In this document: positions 17,593 to 26,621 of the stretch, piece after piece
How positions within the stretch are numbered: position 1 is the stretch's first letter
Layout of the letters: the number at the start of each line of letters is the position of its first letter
Source of the DNA: Phycisphaerales bacterium
GTDB lineage: Bacteria; Planctomycetota; Phycisphaerae; Tepidisphaerales; Tepidisphaeraceae
Reading direction: 5' to 3'
Length of the DNA: 45,229 bases
Assembly (NCBI GenBank): GCA_025361735.1
Contig: JANYKD010000404.1
Coordinates: forward strand, 1 to 45,229
Program-made: the position numbers and the translations under genes
Notes under the pieces: generated by a model
Databases searched by the model: none
What the model was told of the DNA's origin: nothing
The model's input: only the letters and a program-made list of their open reading frames with translations

Positions 17593-19098
17593 ATGCGGAG
17601 ACTCGCCACACGCCTCGCCCTGCTCGCCCTTGCCTCATCCCCGGTCGTTGCCCAGGAACAGCAGAACCCGCCATTTCGATGGGGTGGCGGATCCAGCCCG
17701 AACATGGTCAGCACCGCCAGGAATCTCCCCTCCGACCCCGGCAACATCCCACCGCTGTGGGAATTGCCGCTGGGCGGACATCAATACTCCATCCCCACGA
17801 TTGACCGCGGCCGGATCTATATCGGCGCCGATGACGTGGGCATCGACCGCCCGGGCTACAAACCCTCCAAGGGCGGCGCCGTCATCTGTATCGACCAGGC
17901 CACCGGCAAACTCATCTGGCGGCTGGCCATCCCGCGCTACATGCCGGGCGTGAAGCCCCCTTTCCATTTCGACCAGTGGGGCTGCGGCATCTGCTCGGGT
18001 CCACTCGTCGATGGCGACCGCGTTTATGTCGTCGGTAACCGCGGCGAAATCCTCTGCCTCAACCGCGACGGCCAGGCCCGTGGCAACACCGGTCCATTCA
18101 AGGACGAATTGGCCTACATGGGCATCCCCGACGCGCCCGGCAACGAACTCGGTCCGACCGATGGTGACATCATCTGGCGATACAACCTGCTCACCGAGTT
18201 GAACATCGTCCCCCACGACGTCGCCGGCAGCACGCTGCTGATTGTCGGCGACCTTCTCTTTGCCACCACGTCCAACGGCCTGGACGACCATCATGGCAAG
18301 GCTCCCAGCCCGCTCGCGCCCAGCCTCATCGTGCTCGACAAGAACACCGGCCGCCTCATCGCCAAAGACGACGAGAAACTCGGCCCGCGTCTGGCCCACT
18401 GCAACTGGTCATCACCGTCGGCCGGCCGGGTCAACGGCAGGACGATCATCTTCTTCGGCGGCGGCGACGGCATCCTCTACGCCTTCGAACCGCCAACGCC
18501 GGGACCGGAGGTGCAGATTCTCAAGAAACTCTGGTCCTACGACGCCAACCCGCCCGAATATCGCGCCCGCGACGGCCAGCCTCTCGGCTGGAACGATCAC
18601 ATCAAGAAACGCACCGACGGACCCAGCGAGATCATCGGCTCGCCCGTGTTCTACGATGGACGCGTTTACGTCACCATCGGCCAGAGCCCCGTCCACGGCG
18701 ACGGCCGGGGCTGTGTTTCCTGCATCGACGCGGCCACCGGCGCCAAGGTGTGGGCTTCACAAGAGGTCGATCGAACGCTCGCCACACCCGCTATTTCCGA
18801 CGGCCTGCTCTATGTCCCGGACACCACGGGCAATCTGCATTGCTTCGACGCCGCGACCGGCCAGCGCCATTGGGTGCATCCGCTGGGCGCCAGGACCTGG
18901 GGCTCCTCGGCGTTCGTCGCCGACGGCAAAGTCTACGTCGGCACCGAGGCTAATGTCTTCTGGGTTCTCAAAGCCGGCAGGGAATTGCAAGTCATCTCCA
19001 AGACCCGCTTCAAGAGCGTCCCCATCACCCCGGCCGCGGCCGACGGCGTGCTGTACATCCCCACGCAGAAGAGCCTGATCGCGGTTCCGGCTAACTAA
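17593..19098 (+). CDS. Secreted PQQ-type beta-propeller protein
   Basis: The 501-residue protein has a signal peptide ('LATRLALLALASSPVVAQ') and repeated blades typical of PQQ-like/BamB-like propellers: 'GGAVICIDQATGKLIWRLA', 'VSCIDAATGAKVWASQE', 'LHCFDAATGQRHWVHPL'. 'FDQWGCGICSGPLVDGDRVY' contains two nearby Cys. No dehydrogenase catalytic set is obvious, so a structural or binding propeller is as likely as a quinoprotein. It follows the HDOD gene by about 100 bases; joint transcription is possible but not shown. Confidence 0.85.
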   Translation: MRRLATRLALLALASSPVVAQEQQNPPFRWGGGSSPNMVSTARNLPSDPGNIPPLWELPLGGHQYSIPTIDRGRIYIGADDVGIDRPGYKPSKGGAVICIDQATGKLIWRLAIPRYMPGVKPPFHFDQWGCGICSGPLVDGDRVYVVGNRGEILCLNRDGQARGNTGPFKDELAYMGIPDAPGNELGPTDGDIIWRYNLLTELNIVPHDVAGSTLLIVGDLLFATTSNGLDDHHGKAPSPLAPSLIVLDKNTGRLIAKDDEKLGPRLAHCNWSSPSAGRVNGRTIIFFGGGDGILYAFEPPTPGPEVQILKKLWSYDANPPEYRARDGQPLGWNDHIKKRTDGPSEIIGSPVFYDGRVYVTIGQSPVHGDGRGCVSCIDAATGAKVWASQEVDRTLATPAISDGLLYVPDTTGNLHCFDAATGQRHWVHPLGARTWGSSAFVADGKVYVGTEANVFWVLKAGRELQVISKTRFKSVPITPAAADGVLYIPTQKSLIAVPAN

Positions 19099-19152
19099 TG
19101 CCGCCCGAGCACCGCCCGCGCGAGATGCAGTGCATTGTCGGTGAACCGCGGG

Positions 19153-19680
19153 CTACTTCTCCCGGATTGGTAGCGGCTCCAGGTCTTCAACAACAAGGTT
19201 CCGGGCATGCCTTGCCGCGGCCTTCATCTCGACCAACAATGTCTCTTCGCGACTATGCATCGTCCAGAACCCACCCTCAAAGCACCTGAAGGCCACCAAC
19301 ACATGCGGATCAATGCTCTCCCCACGGCATCGCCGCGGCCATTCGCTGATGGGCCAGGGCGGCGGCTGAAGGAAGCCGTAGAAATCGGCCCAGCCGCCAT
19401 CAAGGTATGAGGCATATTCAGGGAAGACGATGTGCGGTGGCACGAATGTGTCCCCTGGAAGCAGAGCCATGAGTGCGGCCAGATCTGGGTTGGACTGAAC
19501 GCCGCGCGTGTCAATTGGCAGTTCAGTCCAAAAGAAACGATCGAGCCGCGAAAGGACGGGCGCAAAATGGCGCAGGAACGACCGTGGGTGCGCATCACCC
19601 GGGCCTAGCAAATAACCCGGCACGATTACGTTGCGCGCTTGTCGAACGCGAATACCGCTCAGCACGGGCCGAAAATGCAT
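19153..19680 (-). CDS. Hypothetical protein
   Basis: A 175-residue protein with a convincing start: AGGAGGT (19684-19690) lies just before ATG 19680. The sequence is rich in aromatics and Pro ('GGWADFYGFLQPPPWPISEWP') and has no signal peptide or membrane helix. The upstream in-frame codons to 19701 are disfavoured by the ribosome binding site. I do not recognise the family. The compact, acidic-aromatic character recalls small cytoplasmic proteins such as polymorphic-toxin immunity proteins, but no toxin gene is adjacent, so this is only a loose comparison. Confidence 0.72.
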   Translation of the reverse strand: MHFRPVLSGIRVRQARNVIVPGYLLGPGDAHPRSFLRHFAPVLSRLDRFFWTELPIDTRGVQSNPDLAALMALLPGDTFVPPHIVFPEYASYLDGGWADFYGFLQPPPWPISEWPRRCRGESIDPHVLVAFRCFEGGFWTMHSREETLLVEMKAAARHARNLVVEDLEPLPIREK

Positions 19681-19683
19681 AGA

Positions 19684-19690
19684 CCTCCTG
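19684..19690 (-). promoter_or_regulatory. Strong Shine-Dalgarno site deciding the start at 19680
   Basis: On the minus strand AGGAGGT stands three bases before ATG 19680. This near-perfect anti-16S match favours 19680 over the further upstream start at 19701. Confidence 0.8.
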
Positions 19691-19832
19691 CTCGAACACA
19701 CTAGTTACCGCGACAACGCGCCAGCATTAAATGTGACACAGAATACCACGTCATCAGTGGATGTCCACGGGAATGAAACATTCCGCGCCCACCCGCGTAA
19801 GTAGGAACGAACACTTCAACGGAGATTCAATC

Positions 19833-21014
19833 ATGCATGGCTCGCTCTGGATTTGCGTAGGTCTGATATTGCTCCTGACTTCCTGCGCGGCGCAGCAGTC
19901 GTCGCCGCCGGCTCAATATGTCCCGGTCGACAAACTGCCCAAGCGGGCGGAGTTGCCCGACCCGTTCCGCTTCGAAGGCGGCTCCCGCGTCAAGACGCCG
20001 CAGGACTGGCCGCGACGCCGCGAGGAATTGGCCAACCTCATCCTCTACTACGAGTACGGCCGCGTGCCCCCGCCTCCGGGGAACGTCAAGGGCACGGTCG
20101 TCTCCGAAGTCCAAAGCGTCTTCCTTGGTGCCACCGTCAAGACGGTCCTTCTAGAAATGGGCCCGGCCGGCCACAAGATCACCTCGCGCGTTGAACTGAC
20201 GATCCCCAACGGGCCGGGAGCGTGGCCGGTCATCATCTGCGGCGATCTCTGCTGGGGGCGCGTGAACGGCGATATCCTCGCCGACGCAACACGCCGCGGC
20301 TATGTCGTTGCCGACTTCGACCGCACTGACTTCGCCCCCGATTCCCGCGATCGTTCCAAAGGCGTCTACGCGGCCTATCCCGAGTACGACTGTGGTGCCG
20401 CCGCCGCCTGGGCCTGGGGCTTCGCCCGCGTGGTGGACTATGTGTACGATCAGCCCTGGACCGATCGTGAGAAGATCATCGTCACCGGCCATTCCCGTGG
20501 CGGAAAGGGCTCGCAACTGGCTGGCGTTCTCGACACCCGCGTCGCCCTGACCAATCCCAACAACAGCGGCTGCGGCGGCGCCGGGTGCTACCGCCTGCAG
20601 GCCCCCAAGTCCGAGGACATCGCCGCCATCACCAAGAACTTCCCCTTCTGGTTCTCCCCCGGGTTCACCTCATTCATCGGGCACGTCGACCAGCTTCCGT
20701 TCGATCAGCACAGCGTCAAGGCCCTAATTGCCCCGCGTGCGTATCTGAGCACCGAAGCCCTCGGCGACCTCTGGGCCAACCCTCAGGGCACGCAGCAGTG
20801 CCACCTGGCCGCCAGGGAAGTCTGGGATTTCCTGGGCGCCACCGACCGCACGGCAATCTACTTCCGCGAAGGCAAGCACGAGCACACGCGTGCCGACTGG
20901 AACATCCTCATGGACTTCGCCGACAAAGTCCTGCGCGGCAAACCGGTGGAGACCAAGTTCAACAACTACGCATTCCCCACGGAGCCCAAGCCGTATACGT
21001 GGAAGAAGCCATAG
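19833..21014 (+). CDS. Lipoprotein CE15-like glucuronoyl esterase (alpha/beta hydrolase)
   Basis: The protein starts 'MHGSLWICVGLILLLTSC', a lipoprotein signal with Cys18 as lipidation site; GGAG precedes ATG 19833. The nucleophile elbow is 'GHSRGGKG' (Ser221), and 'NNSGCGGAG' (243-251) matches the segment after it in bacterial CE15 enzymes. The canonical Glu of fungal CE15 before this Ser-Gly is Asn here, as expected for the non-canonical bacterial group, whose acid comes from another loop. 'EGKHEHTRADW' near the end offers the catalytic His (349 or 351). Length is 393 residues. Known family role: cleavage of the ester between glucuronoxylan and lignin alcohols, in line with the other glycan-degrading genes here. 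Confidence 0.85.
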   Translation: MHGSLWICVGLILLLTSCAAQQSSPPAQYVPVDKLPKRAELPDPFRFEGGSRVKTPQDWPRRREELANLILYYEYGRVPPPPGNVKGTVVSEVQSVFLGATVKTVLLEMGPAGHKITSRVELTIPNGPGAWPVIICGDLCWGRVNGDILADATRRGYVVADFDRTDFAPDSRDRSKGVYAAYPEYDCGAAAAWAWGFARVVDYVYDQPWTDREKIIVTGHSRGGKGSQLAGVLDTRVALTNPNNSGCGGAGCYRLQAPKSEDIAAITKNFPFWFSPGFTSFIGHVDQLPFDQHSVKALIAPRAYLSTEALGDLWANPQGTQQCHLAAREVWDFLGATDRTAIYFREGKHEHTRADWNILMDFADKVLRGKPVETKFNNYAFPTEPKPYTWKKP

Positions 21015-21177
21015 CCGCTTCTGAGATCTAAGATGGCGTCGACTTCGATGGCGGTGACCTTGAGGCCACCGAAGCCACACCATGACACCTGAGGCCCAAA
21101 GCGCCCGCCCTCTGGGAGATCAAGCGGCGGAAGTTCTTGCCACGCGGGAATGAGAAGGAGGCCGGCTTATTGTGCCG

Positions 21178-21720
21178 TCAGATCAACCATCGCGAGGAGA
21201 ATGCTTCAAGCGTGTCAGGCCCACAGAGTACACCTTCTCTGTCAGTGTACCCCGGTACCAGCACCAGTTCGTATCTCTCCAGATCTTCCCTCAGGATAAA
21301 CTCGTCGTCCGGAAGCCGGGCTTCACCAAGCGGGGCCTCGATGCCAAGATTGAACGCCCTGCAGTAGATGATGTAGGCGCCCGCGGCAACACTGATGGTC
21401 TCGCCATAGTCCAGACCGAAGATCGTCAGCCGGCCACTCGGCAAAAGCAAGTTGTGTACGAGGACGCGATCCGCAAGCGGCGATGCCAGTGGCTCTGCTG
21501 GGCTGTGGTATACATCAATGCGATGATCGTTACCGTCCGCAACGGTACGGTACACTAACGAGCGGCCAGCGCGATACCAGCCTCGCAGAAGCTTTGCGGT
21601 AATTGCTGACGACGACAATCCGCCGAGTTCCGACAGCTCATCCCAAGGTTCCAGCGTCGCGTCAAAAACCTGAAAGCAATTATGGCTGCAGAAGAAGCGA
21701 ATCGTTGCGATGCGATCCAT
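21178..21720 (-). CDS. Hypothetical protein
   Basis: A 180-residue cytoplasmic-looking protein from ATG 21720. It contains alternating short strands ('SLVYRTVADGNDHRIDVYHS', 'GRLTIFGLDYGETISV') and an acidic C-terminal part ('DDEFILREDLERYELVLVPG'). No catalytic motif, signal peptide or membrane helix is seen, and the ribosome binding site is weak. The overall look is like small beta-rich immunity or YjbE-type orphans, but I do not recognise it. It is flanked by the CE15 gene and a secreted protein gene, with no obvious functional tie. Confidence 0.65.
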   Translation of the reverse strand: MDRIATIRFFCSHNCFQVFDATLEPWDELSELGGLSSSAITAKLLRGWYRAGRSLVYRTVADGNDHRIDVYHSPAEPLASPLADRVLVHNLLLPSGRLTIFGLDYGETISVAAGAYIIYCRAFNLGIEAPLGEARLPDDEFILREDLERYELVLVPGYTDREGVLCGPDTLEAFSSRWLI

Positions 21721-21814
21721 CGCCAGAGACTAATGGCACACCGCCCGTGCGCCAATGTCACCGTAGGGCCGCCCGAGGCCTCGAATTCCGCCTGCACTGA
21801 TTTGGCGCCGTCTC

Positions 21815-22369
21815 CTACTTCTGCCGCGTGAACTCAAATGTCTCCACGTTGGTGACTTTGCCGCCGGCGTAGAACGACCATTTCTCGGTCAGCCGATCAC
21901 CTTTGATCATCAGTTCCACACTGTCCATGTGCGGATCGTCGCGCGATTTGAGGTTGGCGCCGTCGACGTACTCGAATTTCAATACTCCATCCGCCGCCGA
22001 TTTCAAACGCATGCGCGGCTGGTTGCCCATGGCACAATAGTGCGTGAAGAGCACGCTGTCGCCGTCGGCGGAATACATGTTGAACATCTCATGCTCGCTG
22101 CCGGGGAACATCGTTTCCATCACCACGGAATTTGCCGACGTCGACTTGAACACCAGCGTCCCCATCTTCTTCCCGTCCGCGGACGCCACGGGCTCCCAGG
22201 TGCCGACGAGTCCGCGGATCGTGTCCATGTTCGCATTCTTCGCCGTGGCCGCCGGCATTGCATCGGCCGCCTTTGCGCTACGCGGCAACATCTCGCCGGA
22301 CAGCAACCCGGCTCCTGTAATCGCCAGGGCTGCCGCCAGAACGCATTTCAGGTGTGCGCTATTGGTCAC
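21815..22369 (-). CDS. Secreted DUF1579-like lipocalin-type protein
   Basis: The start is GTG 22369, fixed by AAAGGAGAT (22375-22383) six bases upstream; the frame stays open to 22498 but nothing supports an earlier start. The N-terminus ('CVLAAALAITGAGLLSG...AKA') is a signal peptide. The mature part begins 'IRGLVGTWEPVASADGKKMG', the L.GTWE opening common to lipocalin-like and DUF1579-type domains, and continues with regular beta-strand pairs ('VVMETMFPGSEHEMFNMY', 'KLTEKWSFYAGGKV'-like end). It should be a small exported beta-barrel of unknown ligand. Confidence 0.75.
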   Translation of the reverse strand: MTNSAHLKCVLAAALAITGAGLLSGEMLPRSAKAADAMPAATAKNANMDTIRGLVGTWEPVASADGKKMGTLVFKSTSANSVVMETMFPGSEHEMFNMYSADGDSVLFTHYCAMGNQPRMRLKSAADGVLKFEYVDGANLKSRDDPHMDSVELMIKGDRLTEKWSFYAGGKVTNVETFEFTRQK

Positions 22370-22370
22370 G

Positions 22371-22383
22371 GGAGATCTCCTTT
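22371..22383 (-). promoter_or_regulatory. Shine-Dalgarno for a GTG start, inside a perfect palindrome
   Basis: AAAGGAGAT on the minus strand overlaps the 10-bp palindrome GGAGATCTCC (22371-22380) just before GTG 22369. Pairing within the palindrome would compete with ribosome binding, although a zero-loop palindrome is a weak RNA hairpin. Confidence 0.6.
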
Positions 22384-22504
22384 CATTCTGGTTGTCCGTC
22401 ATCCATCCGGCGCAGGACCCCGCCCGCGAGGGCGCGACCCGCGTGCCCAAATAGTATGCCGCCAGAAAGGCCAGGTCATCCAGGATCGCTGCGCACATGC
22501 AACC

Positions 22505-24301
22505 TCACACCTTGGTCGCGGTAAAGGACCCGGGGAGAGTCGTCCCGTACGCGCTGAAACTCAGGTTGATGGAGACTTGCTTGCCCGTGGAGTCGAGGGT
22601 GCCCGTGCCGGTGCCGTTGATGGGACCGCCGGGGTGATTGGTATTGGCGGGAGTAACCACGGTGATCGTGAATGTTCCGTCGAGCGAGATTGTGCCGCTG
22701 ACATTGGTGCTGACCACGTTTTCAGCGACCAGTGTTCCGCTGAACACGCCGTTGGCGTTTTGCGTCGTTATGGTCAACACGGCCGACTTATAGTGGCCAA
22801 CGGAGGGAATGTTCAGCGTGCCATTATACGTGCCCACCAGGCTTGGAATCGGCGCGGTGACGTTGATCGTAAAGGTCTGAGCCACTGAAGTGTCAACACC
22901 GCCGTTGGCAGTGCCGCCGTTGTCCTGGAGCCGAACCGTGACGTGAGCCACGCCGGTCACGCCCGGGGCCGGCGTATAAGTAAGCGTGCCGTTGGGGCTG
23001 ATCGTCGGGCCGGCGGAGAAGAGCGAACTGTTGTCGCTGCTGACCAGGAAACCGACGGTTTGCCCGGATTCGTTGATGCCACCGGGCGAGATGTTGGTGG
23101 CCCAGTTGGTCACCGTCCGCGCGCCGGCGCCCTTCACGACCGACTGATCCGCGCCCTTTGTGAAACTCGGAGGCCGGTTCACGGGGTTGACGGTGATCGT
23201 AAAGCTTTGCACTGCTGATGTGTTCGCACCACCGTTGGCCGTGCCGCCATTGTCCTGTAGCCGCACCGTGACATGCGCCACGCCCGCGTTGTTCGTGGCC
23301 GGGGTATAGGTCAGCGTGCCATTGGCGCTGATGCTCGGCAGAGTGGTGAAAATGGCATTGTTATCCGTGCTGACGAGGAATGTGAGCGTCTGTCCCGATT
23401 CACTCGCTGGACCCGCTGAGATATTGGTGGCCCAGGCTGCGACCGATTGAGCGCCTATGCCTTCGTTGGCGGCCTGATTGGCACCGACCGAGAAACTCGG
23501 GGCGGTGTTGACCAGATTAACCGTGATGGCAAAGCTTGCCGTTGACGTGCCGCCGGCGTTTTGGAGTTGCACGGTCACATGGGCCACACCGAAAGCGTCA
23601 GCCGCCGGCGTATAGGTCAGCGTGCCATCCGCCGCTATGGCCGGCACGGCCGAGAAGAGCGCATTGTTATCAGTGGTCACCGCGAACGACGGTGTCGTTC
23701 CGCCGGTACCTGGGTTGATGTTGGTGGCCCACGGGCTGACCGTCTGCGGGCCGGCGTTCTCGTTGGCGGTCTGGTCCGCTCCCTTGGCGAATGTGGGAAC
23801 GGCCGGATCGATGATGTTCACCGCGAAAGTCTTGATCGTGCGCGCAACCGCAATGGTGTTCCCCAGGACGTCGGCCACCTGCTTGGCATTACGGATGATC
23901 GTGTACGTCCCGTTGGCGGCGGCCGTCCACGCCCCGGCCGGCGGGACGAACGAGTATGTCGCCGTGATGCTGGCCGCGTTGGCCGCCGAGCTGGCCGAGA
24001 CGAACTTGGCCGTGGCCTTAAACCCGTGCGGACCCGTGACAAGAATATTGCCCGTACGCAGGGTCGAGCGTTTCACCTTCGACGGATCGGTGTAGACGAC
24101 GCTGAACGTGTAGAGCTTGCCGCCGGCGGTTGTGACCGCCACGGCCTTCAGCGTCGATGCCGGCGCGGTTTTGTCCACGGCGCGGGTCGCCTGCGCATGC
24201 TGTGCCGGCAGCGAAGCGGCAAACTCCATGAATTGTGCGGCGCTGTTTACACCTGACAGAAACGTGCGCGCTTCCAACCCCTCGAAGAATAGACTGGACA
24301 T
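22505..24301 (-). CDS. Secreted surface protein with cadherin-like repeats and planctomycetal leader
   Basis: The 598-residue protein opens 'SLFFEGLEARTFLSGV', the planctomycete-typical 'LExRxxLSG' leader seen on many exported proteins of this phylum. Three similar modules of about 100 residues follow, each with 'F..GA.Q...E..G...V..WATNIS.G' and 'GTLTYTPA....GVAHVTV.LQ.NGGT', typical of cadherin-like/tandem-95 adhesion repeats. The DNA of modules 2 and 3 is very alike. The end ('GTYNGTLNIPSVGHYKSAVL') is a separate beta-domain. Predicted extracellular and adhesive or structural. Rich in Thr, Asn, Ala and Gly, with almost no Cys. Confidence 0.87.
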   Translation of the reverse strand: MSSLFFEGLEARTFLSGVNSAAQFMEFAASLPAQHAQATRAVDKTAPASTLKAVAVTTAGGKLYTFSVVYTDPSKVKRSTLRTGNILVTGPHGFKATAKFVSASSAANAASITATYSFVPPAGAWTAAANGTYTIIRNAKQVADVLGNTIAVARTIKTFAVNIIDPAVPTFAKGADQTANENAGPQTVSPWATNINPGTGGTTPSFAVTTDNNALFSAVPAIAADGTLTYTPAADAFGVAHVTVQLQNAGGTSTASFAITVNLVNTAPSFSVGANQAANEGIGAQSVAAWATNISAGPASESGQTLTFLVSTDNNAIFTTLPSISANGTLTYTPATNNAGVAHVTVRLQDNGGTANGGANTSAVQSFTITVNPVNRPPSFTKGADQSVVKGAGARTVTNWATNISPGGINESGQTVGFLVSSDNSSLFSAGPTISPNGTLTYTPAPGVTGVAHVTVRLQDNGGTANGGVDTSVAQTFTINVTAPIPSLVGTYNGTLNIPSVGHYKSAVLTITTQNANGVFSGTLVAENVVSTNVSGTISLDGTFTITVVTPANTNHPGGPINGTGTGTLDSTGKQVSINLSFSAYGTTLPGSFTATKV

Positions 24302-24552
24302 CGTACCTCCGTCGGATCATGTTTTTTGCGGGACGTCAGCAACCAATTCACTATAGAGTCGTTCCCCAACGCAGCCGCATTTCGCTGCAAAGTTTTCAGT
24401 CCGCAGCCGCGTTTACGGCCGGACATCGCGGCCGGTTGACGCCGGACCAGAGCCACCAATGAGACGACGGACTGACGACTACATCTTCCCGTAATCTTTG
24501 GGTACTATCATTTTGTTCTGAGATCGATCAATTCCGGTGGTTCATTATCCGA

Positions 24553-25326
24553 ATGTGGAAAGACACTGCCTTGAGTCATCGAATTACAACAGCGTTCCAA
24601 CCATTCGCCACTGTTTCGCGAGAGATCGTTCGCGGAAGTGGTGCAGACACGCGGATTCCCCCTGCCGATCAGGCTCAAGTGTTTATCGACTTCGACGGCA
24701 CCATCACCCAGGTCGATGTGATCGACGAATTGATCCGCCGTTACGCGATCGACGATTCCTGGAAGGCAGTCGAAGAGCAATGGCAGCGCGGCGAGATCGG
24801 ATCCATGGAATGCCTGAGCCGCGAATTCGACGTCATCCGCGTCTCGCCGGCCCATTTGACTGCATTTCTTGCACAGGTTCCGCTGGATCCCGGGGCTCTC
24901 CGTCTCTTCGCGCTGCTTCGGGAGCGCGACGTGCCTGTTTCCGTGCTCAGCGACGGGGTGGACGTCTTTATCAATCACATCTTGTCCGCGGCGGGTCTCG
25001 GCGATGTGACCGTGCGCTCGAACACCATCGAGCAGCAAGGCGACCGGCTGCGTCTGGTCTGTCCCCATCATATACCCTCCTGCCCGGTTCGCGCGGCCCA
25101 CTGCAAATGCGCGTCGGCGCAGTTGCTTGGGAACGGGAACCGGCAGTCAATCTACATCGGCGACGGCCGCAGCGACCTGTGTGCGGCCCGCAAGGCCCAT
25201 TGCATATTCGCCAAAGGGATACTGGCCGCGTCCCTGGAGAGTTGCGGCACGCAATATACCTGTTTTGACAGTCTGTCGGATGTGCGCGCCGTTCTGGATC
25301 TGACCTGGACAGGAGTCACCGCATGA
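24553..25326 (+). CDS. HAD-IB phosphatase, MtnX/SerB-like
   Basis: First gene of the eleven-gene operon. 'VFIDFDGTIT' (43-52) holds the nucleophile Asp46 and acid Asp48 of HAD motif I; 'VLSDG' (131-135) is motif II; Lys185 in 'AHCKCAS' is a plausible motif III; 'YIGDGRSDLCAA' (201-212) is motif IV. The order and spacing resemble MtnX-type phosphatases of the HAD-IB branch. The 40 residues before motif I are longer than usual, so the true start may lie further in. The stop overlaps the next ATG by four bases. It likely removes phosphate from a small phosphorylated intermediate made in this pathway; methionine salvage is not suggested by the neighbours. Confidence 0.83.
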   Translation: MWKDTALSHRITTAFQPFATVSREIVRGSGADTRIPPADQAQVFIDFDGTITQVDVIDELIRRYAIDDSWKAVEEQWQRGEIGSMECLSREFDVIRVSPAHLTAFLAQVPLDPGALRLFALLRERDVPVSVLSDGVDVFINHILSAAGLGDVTVRSNTIEQQGDRLRLVCPHHIPSCPVRAAHCKCASAQLLGNGNRQSIYIGDGRSDLCAARKAHCIFAKGILAASLESCGTQYTCFDSLSDVRAVLDLTWTGVTA

Positions 25327-26621
25327 TCCGGCCACCACTCGCACCACGCGCGGCCTGGACACAGGCCTCTGGTCTTCGTTGCCTCACGCGACAAGAGGCG
25401 GCCATGGGCCGGACCCTGCGCGACTGGCTCCGCGTTCCCAGCGTCAGCGGCGCGGAGGGTCCGTTCACTCGCCTGGTTGCGGATTGGTGTACGCGGCAGG
25501 GTTTTACTATCGACCTCTGGCAGGCCCGGGAATCGAAGCTGCCTCCACACCGTTCCCTCGGCAATCGCCATCTGCCGCTGGCCAATCGTCCCACGCTCGT
25601 CGCGAAACTGCCAGGCTCCGGCCACGGCCGGAGCCTGATCTTCAATGCACACGCTGATGTCGTGGATGCTCCGCATCCCGAACGCTGGTCGGCCGGTCCA
25701 TGGTCAGGCGCTCTTCGCCAGGGTTGGATTCATGGCCGGGGTGCCTGCGACGTCAAAGGCCCGCTGGTCAGCGCTCTTTGGGCCATGCTCGCAGCGCGTG
25801 AACTGGCCGGCGACGGTCTCGCCGGCGATGTCCTGCTCGAACTGGTCCCCGGCGAGGAAGACTGTGTCGGCCTGGGCACGTTGACCAGCATCGCCCGTGG
25901 CGTCAAGGCCGATGCCGCAGTCATCCTCGAGCCCACCGAATGTCTTCCCCGCTGCGCCTCGCGCGCGGGATGCCGCTTTGACATCACCAGCCGCGGCCGG
26001 GCAATTCACGGCACAGTCAAATGGGAAGGCCGAGATGCCATCCGCCTCGCCCGTGCCGTGCTGGACGCCCTGGACACCCTCGAAGCCCGCTGGAACGACC
26101 GCCGTGCCAACGCGCTCTTCGACCCCTATCCTATCGCAAGGCCCATTACTGTAGACAAAGTATCCGGCGGTCGCTGGCAGGGGATGATCTGTGACGAATG
26201 TGTCTGCGCCGGCTATCTGGAATTGCTTCCGGAGGATAGTATCTCCGACTGGGAACGGCGATTTGAAAAAGAGCTTGTCGCCGAGGTGGTCCGTCGGGGC
26301 CGCGACGCGGGTAACGTAGAAATTCAGTTTACCGAGCGCTATGATGGCCATTGTACGTCGTCGCAATCCCCACTGTGCCAAATCGCCATGCGAGCAACAG
26401 TTGGAAAACACGACTGGAGCGCGTTCAATTCCGGCTGCGAGGCCGGCACACGGGCGAATCTCCTCGGTACGCCCACACTCGTGTGGGGGCCCGGTTCGCT
26501 ATCGCTGGCGCACGCCGACAACGAGCGCATACGTTTTTCCGATGTGCGGCGCGTGGCGGCGAGTTTCACCCGACTTATCCTCGACTGGTGCGGGGAACCG
26601 GTCACGAAGGAGACAGAATGA
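25323..26621 (+). CDS. M20-family metallohydrolase (ArgE/DapE-like)
   Basis: A 432-residue member of the ArgE/DapE/ACY1/CPG2 family, which cleave N-acyl groups or peptide bonds with a two-metal site. Ligands in order: 'FNAHADVVD' (His110, Asp112), 'GRGACDVKG' (Asp143, the bridging residue), 'VPGEEDCVG' (Glu178 catalytic, Glu179), 'LEPTE' (Glu203) and 'AHADNE' (His397). All are intact, so it should be active. A Cys-rich flavour in the lid ('CDECVCAG') is unusual. Both ends overlap neighbours by ATGA. In this operon it may remove an N-acyl protecting group from an amino-acid intermediate; that is inference. Confidence 0.88.
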   Translation: MIRPPLAPRAAWTQASGLRCLTRQEAAMGRTLRDWLRVPSVSGAEGPFTRLVADWCTRQGFTIDLWQARESKLPPHRSLGNRHLPLANRPTLVAKLPGSGHGRSLIFNAHADVVDAPHPERWSAGPWSGALRQGWIHGRGACDVKGPLVSALWAMLAARELAGDGLAGDVLLELVPGEEDCVGLGTLTSIARGVKADAAVILEPTECLPRCASRAGCRFDITSRGRAIHGTVKWEGRDAIRLARAVLDALDTLEARWNDRRANALFDPYPIARPITVDKVSGGRWQGMICDECVCAGYLELLPEDSISDWERRFEKELVAEVVRRGRDAGNVEIQFTERYDGHCTSSQSPLCQIAMRATVGKHDWSAFNSGCEAGTRANLLGTPTLVWGPGSLSLAHADNERIRFSDVRRVAASFTRLILDWCGEPVTKETE

